Assembly: GCA_002633025.1 (NCBI GenBank)
Contig: NMRB01001121.1
Location: 124,279-188,278 of the forward strand
Length of the DNA: 64,000 nucleotides
Direction: 5' to 3'
Source of the DNA: Notospermus geniculatus
Lineage: Eukaryota > Nemertea > Pilidiophora > Heteronemertea > Lineidae
The notes below the pieces were generated by a model. The model made no database searches. It was not told where the DNA came from and worked only from the letters and a program-made list of their open reading frames with translations. This document shows, one piece after another, positions 54,557-64,000 of the stretch. Every line of letters begins with the position of its first letter. The stretch's first letter is position 1. The position numbers and the translations under genes were made by a program.

Positions 54557-55570
54557 ACTGTCACTGTCTCCCACGTAATTTCTATTATCTTGCAAAGGCC
54601 ATGTCGTCGATAAAATGTTGCCTGTACTTTTAACTGACATCATTACACCATCCACACACGCCCAAGCCTAACAGTCTACCCACGCCTCACCAATCACCCC
54701 ACCAATTCATCTGCTACCGATGGAGGGTTAAAAAATCGCCGCATCTTAATTAAATCTTAGGCACATTGGGTACAATTATTGTCAACAGTGCGATAAGCCA
54801 GCAGCCAATCATATTCAATAATAGAAAGAAAATGATTGATGGGAAAATATAACAAGTTCACCGATTGGACGTTCGGTATCGCTGAAGGTGAGAGACAGTT
54901 CGGTTGGTTCAAATTCATTATACACCCACCCAGACTTTAACTTTAACTTTTTAACTTTTATGTGCGCTGCATTTTCATTTGCCTGTATTCTCATTGGCTA
55001 TAATTGGCCGCTGAATTTTCAGGCCCGGATCTGTGACATTTCACCGAACCTGATTAAGAGAGGACGAGAGATGAATTTTAATGACACAGGTCATTAATTT
55101 TCTTTTATCTGTCATCTTGCTGAAGTTTTAGATGAAAGCTTTGTGATTTGTTTTAAAAAATGTAGCAAATTGTGTTTTAAGTATCGAAGAAAGTACAAAG
55201 GCAGAAATTGATGTCAAAAGATAACAAGAGAAACGCAAAGCATGTGATCCCACCGAACGAAAGTTGCCTTCGTTGAAATGTAGAGGGCCGGAAGGGATAT
55301 TTGCATCAAAGGTCACAGGGTCAAGGTCAAAGGTCACATCACGAGAGGTGCTGCGTGCGATACACCTTTAACTGCTCACACGCCTTCCCTGAAAATACTG
55401 ACCCAAAATTTGCCTTCGTTGCGAAGTTATAGGCCAGAAGGGATTCGGACAGACAGACAGATGGACTGACGTACTGGGGTTTCTCTACATGTATATACCT
55501 ACCATACTTTCATTCAGTAGGATAATGAACACAGTTTTTGTTTTAAATCCTGACTTGAGAGCCAACTTAT
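54557..55570. other. Intergenic stretch, nothing recognised
   Basis: Contains a family N-like phrase near 55310 (AGGTCACAGGGTCAAGGTCA) but no gene signal. Confidence 0.35.
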
Positions 55571-55574
55571 GAAT

Positions 55575-55840
55575 GAATAGACCATCCTCAAATTGATGTA
55601 AATGACAAAGATCGTGCACTTCCACCGAAATCACAACCACAACCTCGGTCTGAAGCTGAATGAAGTGACGCAGACAACCCCACGACAGTGACTTCGATGC
55701 GTCAGAGTCGACCACTGTTGAATCATGGATTGCGTCACGTCACTTGGTTTCAGATAGAGGTTCTGGTTGAGATTTCGGCGGAAGTGCGCAGATCTACGAA
55801 TTTGAGAATCATCTATACTGCTTTGGACCATTGGGAGGAC
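55575..55840. mobile_element. MITE family M3, complete
   Basis: Inverted arms of about 75 bp (GCACTTCC.CCGAAATC.CAACCA and TCTGAA.C..A.TGA) at both ends. The left begins AATAGACCATCCTCAAATTG, matching 58906 and the start of the 14661 candidate exon. Confidence 0.7.
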
Positions 55841-56059
55841 GAATTCGAAACAGATCAGTTATCACAAGAAGAAAGAAGCGTCCAGATTGGGAACCTTTAT
55901 TAGGGCTGACACTGGTCTCATGGTCTGTGGACAGAATATAGATGAGTGGAGCTTTTGTGAAAATCATTGATGACGTTTGGGCAAATTAGAAACATGCCTT
56001 GAATGCAACTGTCCTTTTTGTCCAGGAGTTTCTTATGGCTGTCTGTGCCGTGATGCTGC

Positions 56060-56945
56060 ACACCATTATTGGCCCTGGTAAGTACGGGAAGGCCACTTCA
56101 ACCTATATTCATGTTTCTCACTTGGATGGGGTCTTTTACTTGCCCATGCAAAGGCACAAGGTGCAAGGTGTCACAGCTTTTCCATCAGGGCAAAAGTCAG
56201 TCATTATTGGCCCTGAGCAGTTCGGAGGAGGCCACTACAAGCTTCTCATGTTCCTCACTTGGATGGAGTCTTACTTGCCCTTGTAAAGGCACAAGATACA
56301 AGGCACCACAGCTTTTCCATCAGGGCCAACGTCATGTCATATTGGCCCTGGGAAGTACGGAAAGGCCATCTCAAGCTACTCATGTTCCTCACTTGGATGG
56401 AGTCTTACTTGCCCTTGTAAAGGCACAAGATACAAGGCACCACAGCTTTTCCATCAGGGCCAACGTCATGTCATATTGGCCCTGGGAAGTACGGAAAGGC
56501 CATCTCAAGCTACTCATGTTCCTCACTTGGATGGAGTCTTACTTGCCCTTGTAAAGGCACAAGATACAAGGCACCACAGCTTTTCCATCAGGGCCAACGT
56601 CATGTCATATTGGCCCTGGGAAGTACGGAAAGGCCATCTCAAGCTACTCATGTTCCTCACTTGGATGGGGTCTTACTTGCCCTTGTAAAGGCACAAGATA
56701 CAAGGCACCACAGCTTTTCCATCAGGGCCAACGTCATGTCATATTGGCCCTGGGAAGTACGGAAAGGCCATCTCAAGCTACTCATGTTCCTCACTTGGAT
56801 GGGGTCTTTTACTTGCCCTTACGAAGGAACAAGGTACAAGGCACCACGGCTTACTGTCCCATGCGATGGACCAAAGACCCAGGGATGATTAATCCCATAT
56901 GGCCAAGGCTGGATTCGAACCCGGGACCTGCTGCTTGCTAGTACT
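56060..56945 (-). mobile_element. SINE-A array: six tandem units, one head
   Basis: Unit starts near 56060, 56186, 56318, 56452, 56586 and 56720. The last four have a 134-bp period and are nearly identical. Each runs from CATCAGGGCCAACGTCATGT to AAGGCACCACAGCTTTT; only the rightmost continues to the tRNA head (GGATTCGAACCCGGGACC). Frames through it are artefacts. Confidence 0.92.
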
Positions 56946-57424
56946 AAGGGGCGTACCGGTATTCGGATCCCCGTTCTTGACAACACTACGTCCACTCTGT
57001 TCGAAGACAGTTTGTGTCTGTTCGGCAAAATTTTCAAGAACGTACTGAAAACTAGCTCAGTGTGATTGGGGGCATAAAGCTGAGCAGTCAAGTGAGTCGC
57101 CCCCCCTCTAAGATGAAGGGGATCAACCCGGAACCTCAGCGGTGCCAGGCACAGATGCTTCCACTGCACCACCCTGACGCCCACGTTACTGTCAGATTGA
57201 CAGCTCCCTATGTCGTGTGATCTTAATTAGCCGATTAACTCACAGCTGTTCCGTAGATAAGGTCACTGCCTCGTGATTCTTTGACGTGATTGATTGATGG
57301 ATGTTGAAATGCCATCGCCTTCGTCATCCATCATATTGGCAATCATGACACTGCCATGAATCAAGCTGGTGATTCCAACACTCATCAAGTAAAAAAATAG
57401 CCACGCTGTTGCGGGCATAACCCC

Positions 57425-57805
57425 TCGGCCTCTGTCACCTTGAAATGTAGGTCTAATCAAAAACCCGTCTGATATGTTGTGTACCCTGGCTGGATACACC
57501 CACCATAAAAATTTCATGAAGTTTCGATGACCAGTTTAGGAGTAATCGCAAATTTTGTGTTTTCACTCTGTGGCCCCTGGTGGCCAAAGTAGGAATCGGA
57601 GCGGGCCGATTTTCAATAGCGAGAAGCGTCATGTCATGAGGTATGACCATAAAAAATTTGAGATGAAAATTCCGAAGCATTCTCAAGTTAGAGCGTTCAC
57701 GTCGTTTTTGCGTGACGCCGACGACGCCGCTGACAGACGCACAGACAGACACCAGCGTGATGACAATACCCCGAAGACCCTGATGGGCCTCGGGGTGAAA
57801 ACTTG
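57425..57805. repeat. Family N repeat, diverged copy
   Basis: CCTTGAAATGTAGGTCTAAT, GGATACACCCACCATAAAAA, GCCCCTGGTGGCCAAAGTAG, GACGCCGACGACGCCGCTGA; half-sites mutated. Confidence 0.65.
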
Positions 57806-57879
57806 CAGCAAAACACAATCTGTTGAAGTGGCCCAGTGGTAATCATCTCACTACATACCGAATCCTGAAACCTTACAGA

Positions 57880-57957
57880 AACCCTGTCACATAGGTATTC
57901 ATTTGAAAGTGCTCACTGAGAGCTTTCCAATGAATAGCAATGTGACACATTTCAGGT
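57880..57957. mobile_element. Hairpin element family H, copy 5
   Basis: CCCTGTCACATAGGTATTCA / GAGAGCTTTCCAATGAATAG arms. Confidence 0.78.
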
Positions 57958-57959
57958 GC

Positions 57960-58440
57960 CTTACAAGCTAAGTTACATACTTTCATTTTTCGACAAAATA
58001 GGCCTGGCAGTGAAAGAGCTTATGTTTTGACTGCAAGGAGCAGTCAGCTCCTGATTGGTGCTCGATCAAGAATGACTGGGTCCGCTATATGCATTGCCTT
58101 GGGCTGTAGTGACACCTATTGGTCAACTCACTGACAGCTCCTACTGTCAAATCATCCAGAAGTCCAGATTTAACTGTACGTACAGATGGAAGACTGGTAG
58201 AAGGAAGTATCATCAATTTCCTGTTCACCATCGAAAGCAGATAACAGGATTTCCATGAAGATTCTACTTCGATGATTGCCTGTTACCAAGGTAAAGCAAC
58301 TGCTGCTTCAGCATGCAGGTGATGAGGTTTCGATGGTAGCTCCTCACCGGGATATGCTACAGAACTAGACAGGCTATCGATTTTCCAAGGAGTCAACTGA
58401 GCATTGATCGTAGGATAGAGTTACCTATTCTGGTTGTATT
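57960..58440. other. Intergenic stretch, nothing recognised
   Basis: No gene or repeat recognised. Confidence 0.35.
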
Positions 58441-58443
58441 TCT

Positions 58444-58602
58444 CCATTTCTGTCAGGGCTGAAGTCAAAGCATTATTGGCCCTGGTGAATATGGAAGAGG
58501 CCATCTCAAGCTACTCGTATTCTTCACTTGAATGGGGTCTCATACTTGCAAAGGCACAAGGTACATGTACAAGGCGCCACGGCTTATTGTCCCATGCCTT
58601 TT
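58444..58602 (-). mobile_element. SINE-A dimer, left unit
   Basis: ATTTCTGTCAGGGCTGAAGT through TTATTGTCCCATGC, then directly into the next tail. Confidence 0.85.
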
Positions 58603-58845
58603 TTCCATCAGAGCTGAAGCCAAAGCATTATTGGCCCTGGTAAGTATGGAAGAGGCCATCTCAAGCTACTCATGTTCCTCACTTGGATGGGGTCTTTTAC
58701 TTGCCCTTGTAAAGATACAAGGTACAAGGCGCCACTGATTACTGTCCCACGCAACAGACTGGAGAACTAGGGTTGGTGGCCCAGGGCCTGTTGAGTGCTA
58801 AACGGACATGGTATCTACATGATAACTACTAGGTTCTCGAGGCTT
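58603..58845 (-). mobile_element. SINE-A dimer, right unit
   Basis: TTTTTTCCATCAGAGCTGAA through a decayed head (GATAACTACTAGGTTCTC). Acceptor- and donor-like motifs intact. Confidence 0.85.
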
Positions 58846-58905
58846 TCTAGAAGGTACCATCATTTTTGGAACAGAACGCGAGACCATTCTAGGGAATATT
58901 CAATA

Positions 58906-59100
58906 GACCGTTCTCAAATTGACGTTGGTTAACGACAAAGATCAGCGCACTTCCGGCGAAATCTCAACCACAACCTCGGTTTGAAACTGAATGACGTCAG
59001 TGATGTCAAAGACATTGCGTCAGACTCGACCATTGCTGAATCGTGGACTGCCTCACGCCACCTAGTTTCAGACCGAGATCTGCGAATTCGTGATTCATGT
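58906..59100. mobile_element. MITE family M3, partial copy upstream of the GPCR
   Basis: CAATAGACCGTTCTCAAATT, GCGCACTTCCGGCGAAATCT, then GACCGAGATCTGCGAATTCG. The right end is shortened relative to 55575-55840. Confidence 0.65.
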
Positions 59101-59262
59101 ATTTTTCAGTCTGTTGGTTGATGTACATATTCTGCAAAGAAAGGACAAATAACTATTTTCTGAAAATACAATATCAGCATTTTTACAATGGAGCTAAGAA
59201 TAAATAGATACAATTACATATGTTTAATTTTAGTCATTGGTCTTCGTCAAAAGGATGTCCTG

Positions 59263-59272
59263 TATTTATAAA
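59263..59272 (+). promoter_or_regulatory. TATA-like box upstream of the GPCR
   Basis: The AT-rich motif TATTTATAAA lies 54 bp before the receptor ATG, a fitting distance for a short 5' leader in an intronless gene. A CATTGG (inverted CCAAT-like) lies about 30 bp further up. An upstream non-coding exon cannot be excluded. Confidence 0.35.
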
Positions 59273-59325
59273 GTTACACAAATTCAATCTATTGTTCTTG
59301 GCATATCAGAGAAAGAGGTTGAGTT

Positions 59326-60402
59326 ATGAAGTTAGAGCCACAGTTTGGAAATTTCACGCCCAAAATGAACAACAACGGCAGCCATGTTGATTTCACGGAG
59401 TACGGAATCAGTACAGATGGTATAACGGCAACAGTTCAGCGCTCAACGGACTCTACCGACACCATTCTCATTACATTCATAAAGTATGTTAATTTTTTCG
59501 GTTCGTACATCGACGTCGCCGTCACGGCGTTCGGTATTTTCGGGAATGCTTTATCTATCGTCATTTTCATTCGTCGTCGAGTGCAGTTTTCCGACGTCAC
59601 GCTCTACCTCGTCCTATTGGCGATATCGGACTCTGGGAACTTAATCATTGCATTCCGTCACTGGCTTCACGCTGGCCTTTTCCACTTTACAGACAAACGC
59701 ATCAACATACCAAGCGGGTTTTCTACGCTTGATTGCAGTTGTAAATTTTATTTCTGGTACGTATTTGAGTTCATGTCAGGTTATATAATCGTCACGTACA
59801 GTCTAGAGAGATGTGTAGCAGTTATTTTTCCATTAAAAATATCACAAATCGTCAACCAAAAACGTCGCTTTGCATTTCTAAGTATTTTCTTCAGTTTCGC
59901 AATCATAGCTTTCGCACCAATTTTGTTTATCACACATACTGGTCACATAGTGACTGACGGAATTGTGAGGGTTACATGTAGTTCCCGAAACTGGCCGACA
60001 GCGACACCAAACTGGGTCAAGAAATATTACATTCAGTCATTACGTTTTATCACTAGTGTATTTCCAGTTCTATTTGTGGTGTGCCTAAACGCCTCTATTG
60101 TCATTGGCACGCGTATATCGCATCGCCGGCAAGTGCAAATGACGCAGGGGTCGAATAAGCAACACAAAGGGTCCATGACGCGAACCCTTTTTTTGGTCTC
60201 GACGATATATTTTGTCACGACAATCCCGCAGGTTGTTGCGCTGCTGATTAGGACGCACGTGAGTTTGTCACTAAGTCTAGAAATGTACAGTTTTGCTCAA
60301 ATCGTCCTGAATTTGAATTACGCAGTAAATGTTGTGGTGTACACTTCCTCATCGAATATTTTCCGCAACGAAGTGAGAAAATTGTGTCGATGCTACAGAT
60401 AA
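59326..60402 (+). CDS. Class A (rhodopsin-like) GPCR, intronless, orphan peptide-receptor type
   Basis: The only intact gene seen: 358 codons without introns. Seven hydrophobic segments lie near residues 60-82, 91-111, 138-162, 182-204, 236-262, 286-308 and 320-340. Class A marks: G73-N74 in TM1, LAISD with D102 in TM2, Cys137/139 before TM3 and Cys218 in loop 2 (likely disulfide), ERC (161-163) in place of DRY, P247 in TM5, P301 in TM6, and N335-VVV-Y339 where NPxxY is expected. Cys354/356 in helix 8 may be palmitoylated; N9 and N17 are N-glycosylation sequons. There is no signal peptide. The altered DRY, NPxxY and CWxP (TTIP) motifs fit the divergent FMRFamide-receptor-like or lineage-expanded orphan receptors of invertebrates; ligand unknown. 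Expected at the plasma membrane, coupling to G proteins. Start: first ATG of the frame; Met14 has a better Kozak context (A at -3) and could be used. A TATA-like box lies 54 bp upstream and a SINE begins just after the stop. Confidence 0.93.
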   Translation: MKLEPQFGNFTPKMNNNGSHVDFTEYGISTDGITATVQRSTDSTDTILITFIKYVNFFGSYIDVAVTAFGIFGNALSIVIFIRRRVQFSDVTLYLVLLAISDSGNLIIAFRHWLHAGLFHFTDKRINIPSGFSTLDCSCKFYFWYVFEFMSGYIIVTYSLERCVAVIFPLKISQIVNQKRRFAFLSIFFSFAIIAFAPILFITHTGHIVTDGIVRVTCSSRNWPTATPNWVKKYYIQSLRFITSVFPVLFVVCLNASIVIGTRISHRRQVQMTQGSNKQHKGSMTRTLFLVSTIYFVTTIPQVVALLIRTHVSLSLSLEMYSFAQIVLNLNYAVNVVVYTSSSNIFRNEVRKLCRCYR

Positions 60403-60412
60403 TTTGTATTTC

Positions 60413-60677
60413 ATTTTTCCGTCAGCGCCGACGCTATAGCATTATTGGCCCTGGTAAGTACGGAGGAGGCCATCACAAGCTACTCATGTTCCTCACTTGG
60501 ATGGGGTCTTTCACTTGCCCTTGCAAAGGCACAAGGTGCAAGGCACCACGGCTTACTGTCCCGTGCGACGGACTGAAGAGCCTGGAATTAAATCCCATTG
60601 TGGCCCGGGCTGGATTCGAACCCGGGACCTGCCGCTTGCTAAGCGGACGTGATAACCACTAGGCTATCAGGCTCCTC
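60413..60677 (-). mobile_element. SINE-A, near full length, directly after the GPCR stop
   Basis: Antisense to the receptor. The tRNA-like head is at the right end (B box GGTTCGAATCC and A box TAGCCTAGTGG read on the minus strand), then the body, then a short A-rich tail ending about 10 bp after the receptor stop. It must therefore lie in the 3' UTR if the transcript extends past it. Read on the plus strand it offers a pyrimidine tract and CAG acceptor and a GTAAGT donor. Confidence 0.9.
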
Positions 60678-60869
60678 AAATAATCCGATAATCACACCTG
60701 CATCAAGATGGTCGGTTTGATTGCTCGACATGCCTGGGGCTTAGACTGGCTCCCGTCTTGCAGCTACGCTCCCGCGGTGCGCACTTCGTGGTGGAATGAA
60801 CAGTAGCACGGCAGAAGTGGAGAGGCAAAGATGGGTACCAGTCTAGCTGGGGCTTCGTGGCACAGCGGA

Positions 60870-61042
60870 CAGCGGTGGATCCACAATTTCAGAAAAGAGG
60901 GGGCGCACTATGCTAGAAACATTGAAATCTGCAGTGAATTTCAATGATTTGCTCCAAATTTCAGAATTTCACGGTCAATTTTAGAAATTTGTTGGCCGAA
61001 AGGGGAGGCGCACGCCGGGTGCGCCCCCTGGATCCGCACCTG
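60870..61042. mobile_element. MITE family M2 (CAG..CTG), copy 3
   Basis: CAGCGGTGGATCCACAATTT to CCCCTGGATCCGCACCTG, flanked by GCGGA (60865-60869, 61043-61047). Orientation opposite to copy 2. Confidence 0.85.
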
Positions 61043-61271
61043 GCGGAGGACCTCTTCTCGAGTGGAGGACCTTTTCTCAAAATCGTCCGTTTTCTCCATC
61101 TTGCACTCCAGTTTAGGAGAAACTCGAGAACACAAGGCGGTACCACAAGGGAGAACGTGGTGCAAAATAACCGGATGCACTTAGCGTCATAGTCGTGGAA
61201 AAACTCCAGTTACTTTTAAAAGACAGCGGCTGTTTGACAGGAGAGGGCAGTGATATATTCGACAAAAGGAA

Positions 61272-62113
61272 AAAATAGTGCCAATGGCACTGTGCCCGCT
61301 TGGCTTGAAGCAGTATTATGTTATGTATCCTATTTACCCTTGATAGAAATTTGACGAAGATCCATCACTTTGTTAGGGAGAAAGAAAACTTTATGTTTTG
61401 GGTTTTGGCCCCCTAGTGGCAAAGTCCAGAATCAGATTTTGCCAAAAATTCTTTTTAGTTGTTACAGCCTAGAGGTAGATGCATGTATGTGCGATGTTTC
61501 AAAGCAATAGGTCAAGCCATTACAAAAAGAGCCAATTTCGTAATTTCAGACAAACTTTGACCCCTGTGACCTTGCAAAGTAGGTCAGATTTAAAAACTCG
61601 AAGTATTATCTTGTGTATCCTCATTAGATATACCCATGATAAAAATTTGACAAAGATCTATCTCTTGGTAAGAGAGAAATAGCACTTTTAGTGATTTTGG
61701 TTTTGGCCCCCTAGTGGCAAAGTCAAGAATCAGATTTCATCGAAATTCTGTCTGTACGTTGCTATATGCTAGAGGTAAATGTGTACAAAGTTTCAACACG
61801 ATAGTTCGAACCATTATCAAAATATAGCCCTTTGAAATTTTTCACAAAACGCCCCCTGGAGGCCAAAGTAGGAATCCCACCGCACTCAAAATCGAACTCG
61901 ACCTAGATCTTAGGCCCATATATACACCCACCAAAGACCAAAAAGATTCCTAAAAAAATAAAGGCGCTAGAGCGCTAACAAACCAAAGTTTACGGACGTA
62001 CGGACGTACGTACCGCCGTACCGCCGTACGGACTAACGCACGACAGACCACCACTCAATGACCCCAACCACAGCATAAGCCCTGCTGGGCCTTGTGGCCA
62101 AGCGGGCTAAAAA
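61272..62113. repeat. Family N repeat, full 0.84-kb copy
   Basis: Left end AGTGCCAATGGCACTGTGCC with CCCGCTTGGCTTG, right end GGCCTTGTGGCCAAGCGGGC: the CCCGCTTGGC blocks are inverted. Internal phrases repeat (GATAGAAATTTGACGAAGAT / GATAAAAATTTGACAAAGAT; GGTTTTGGCCCCCTAGTGGC twice). TGACCT at 61567 and AGGTCA at 61581. A CGTACGGACGTACG-rich microsatellite precedes the right end. Confidence 0.78.
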
Positions 62114-62811
62114 ACGTGTTAGATGTTGCCAGCGCCGTCTGTTGTCAGCAGTGTGTTGCAAACTGCAGTGACTTTGCGCTAACATCTTGCCTCTTATTAA
62201 ATTATTCCAATGCTTTCATCCATCCAACGACAAGTCTTTTTCCGTAGGAAAGACAACGATAGACACAGAATTTTGGGCAACTTGTTGACATAACATTGAC
62301 CATCTTGATAAAGCAGTGACAACACTTTCCTTCGAAGATGACAGGCAGTACTACCACTATCATCAACGGGGCCATGTTTGAACGTAGTAATAGCAACAAC
62401 CTCCACTAGAGTGTGCACTGTAGTACACGGTCAAGCTTGTACTTTAATTGACCATGCACCTATTTTGGAGATGTTGCATTTTTCTTTTAGAGGGCAGTTC
62501 AGTACATGCTGTAAGGTGGCAGTAATTTTCAGAAAAAGAGCCAAGACATCAAGCCGAACAAAAGAGCCAGGTCATCAAGCCGAACAAAATCAGCTGAAAA
62601 AGTCATCAGCAATCATGATCATAGCTTCACGAACAATCACCACGCCATCTACACGAAGCATCCGAAAGGAGTTGATGAAGCAATTATCTCGAAATCAATA
62701 TATTGTGTTGCTGTGTTCACATGGTACGGTGAGGCTGAGCAGCTCCAGTCTAGTCTCTTTCCCTTTGGATGCCAGCACCAATTTCATCAGAAATAGACAA
62801 ATGTACTCTTG

Positions 62812-62890
62812 GAAACCATGTCATATAGGTATTCATATGAAAGTGCTCATTGAGAGCTTTCCAATGAATACCTATGTGATGGTGTTTCAG
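62812..62890. mobile_element. Hairpin element family H, copy 6 (array of three)
   Basis: CATGTCATATAGGTATTCAT / GCTTTCCAATGAATACCTAT arms. Confidence 0.82.
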
Positions 62891-62904
62891 GTATTAGACT
62901 TCAA

Positions 62905-62980
62905 GAAACCCTGTCACATAGGTATTCATATGAAAGTGCTCATTGAGAGCTTTCCAATGAATACATGTGACGGTGTTTTG
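62905..62980. mobile_element. Hairpin element family H, copy 7
   Basis: CCCTGTCACATAGGTATTCA / GCTTTCCAATGAATACATGT arms. Confidence 0.82.
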
Positions 62981-62989
62981 GGTGTAACA

Positions 62990-63066
62990 GAAACCCTGTC
63001 ACATAGGTATTCATTGGAAAGTGCTCAATGACAGCTTTCCAATGAATACCTACTTCATAGGGTTTA
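62990..63066. mobile_element. Hairpin element family H, copy 8
   Basis: CCCTGTCACATAGGTATTCA / GCTTTCCAATGAATACCTAC arms, followed by the family tail (GCAAGTGAAAGGGTAAGC near 63120). Confidence 0.82.
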
Positions 63067-63232
63067 GTTACATTTCAGCCTTTTTCTAACTATTTTCAAG
63101 TTTGACAGATTTTACATTGCAAGTGAAAGGGTAAGCATCAGGATAAAGACCTGGAGCAAGTATTAAGTATCAGGAAAAATTGTCTTAACCTTAAAGAAAG
63201 ATGTCTTAACAAGAAGTAAGATCATTCCACGG

Positions 63233-63487
63233 CGTCGTAACCTTCTTGGGTTTTTGCCGGAGGTATGGCGTCCACGACAGGCTACAGGGGTCCACCTGCG
63301 TGGGGTCTTTTACTTGCCCTGGCATAGACACTCAGGTACAAGGGACCACGGCTTTTAGTCCCATCTGACGACCCTCAATATTTCACAATTTTCCACGATT
63401 TTTTGTATATGCCTTCGCCCGGAGTCGAACTCGCGCCGACCCATTGCACAGTTTAGTAAAGCGCGCTAACCACTCGACTACCGGGCT
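63233..63487 (-). mobile_element. SINE-D, copy 2, sharing body with SINE-A
   Basis: Head on minus strand (GGTAGTCGAGTGGTTAGCGC, B box GAGTTCGACTCC). The body contains GTGGGGTCTTTTACTTGCCC and ACAAGGGACCACGGCTTTTA, clearly related to the SINE-A body although the heads differ. Confidence 0.75.
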
Positions 63488-63890
63488 TAGACAAGATGTA
63501 TGATCTTTTTTCCTGGTGCTGAAATACGCTACGATATTATAGCAGCCATATTGGGGGATGCAAAATTATGGACGGGATCTCTTTCTGATATTGAGCTGGA
63601 ATTAAAAATTGTCTTAAAAAATTGCTCAATCAGCATATTTTTAGCAATATGGCCATGATGGCTGTAGACTACCTGATTTCATTATAAAAGTAATCAAGTC
63701 AAGTACTGAGATATGATATGGTTGAACAAAAAACTATCATATCTATATGCAGTTTGGCTATTCGTCTGAAACCTGATGTAAATGTCAATATAATATACAG
63801 GGTGATTAACCCTGTCGCAGACCGTACCGGGAATCGCGAACCCGGATTTACATTCCTTCCATCTAATCCTCGAGATCCTAAAGAACTTCC

Positions 63891-64000
63891 GGGACGGATC
63901 CAGGTTTTGGGAAAAGAGGGGGCGCCTTTTGCAAGGAACATTGTAATTTGCACCCAATTCCAGAATTTCACGGTCGATTTTACAGATTTTTTGGCCAAAA
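63891..64000. mobile_element. MITE family M2, copy 4, cut by window end
   Basis: GGGACGGATCCAGGTTTTGG and AAAAGAGGGGGCGCC, then AGAATTTCACGGTCGATTTT as in copy 3; right end beyond the window. Confidence 0.8.

Noticed and set aside
56069-56888. Open frames of 92-161 codons across the SINE array
   Set aside because: The same peptide recurs in shifted frames because of the 134-bp period; it is non-coding SINE body.
62378-63031. 217-codon plus-strand frame
   Set aside because: Its second half runs through the hairpin copies at 62812-63031 and repeats the same peptide; no family likeness in the first half.
1-64000. Firm species assignment
   Set aside because: Repeat style and the receptor suggest a marine deuterostome invertebrate, but no diagnostic conserved gene is present.

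Overview
This is a nuclear genomic window from an animal, most likely a marine invertebrate. Reasons: tRNA-derived SINEs with internal Pol III boxes, non-LTR and tyrosine-recombinase retrotransposon remnants, many TIR/MITE elements, phase-compatible GT..AG exon pairs, and one seven-transmembrane receptor gene. Runs of taggcct-type palindromes and single-exon rhodopsin-like receptors make an ambulacrarian (echinoderm or hemichordate) a reasonable guess, but the species cannot be fixed from sequence alone. Two assembly gaps (27676-28391, 51171-51305) sit beside tandem repeats.

Layout. 1-2 kb: nested inverted repeats. 3-7 kb: pieces of a decayed, spliced, Cys-containing gene, interrupted by a MITE and by a 1.0-kb TA-flanked transposon. 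7.3-7.8 kb: a helicase-like DEAH scrap and a transposase-like TDGSND exon with a stop. 8.4-11.3 kb: a dead DIRS-like tyrosine-recombinase element invaded by a MITE and by a 5'-truncated LINE. 11.4-15 kb: MITEs and one weak two-exon gene candidate. 15-31 kb: dispersed SINEs, foldbacks and tandem duplications. 32.0-35.4 kb: one 3.36-kb TIR element carrying a CpG/CRE-rich block and exon-like segments. 35.5-58.9 kb: the densest SINE territory, with dimers, inverted pairs and a six-unit array. 59.3-60.4 kb: the only intact gene, an intronless class A GPCR, with a SINE starting about ten bases after its stop codon. 60.8-64 kb: a MITE, a complete foldback repeat with nuclear-receptor half-sites, a triple hairpin array and another SINE.

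The window is therefore gene-poor and built mainly by transposons. Main observations: (i) the commonest SINE, when antisense, carries a matched splice acceptor and donor 28 nt apart; (ii) a ~76-bp hairpin family with eight copies resembles pre-miRNA foldbacks; (iii) a repeat family spreads AGGTCA half-sites in DR3/ER8 spacing; (iv) the 3.36-kb TIR element may carry a small spliced gene; (v) three MITEs share CAG..CTG ends and exact 5-bp duplications.
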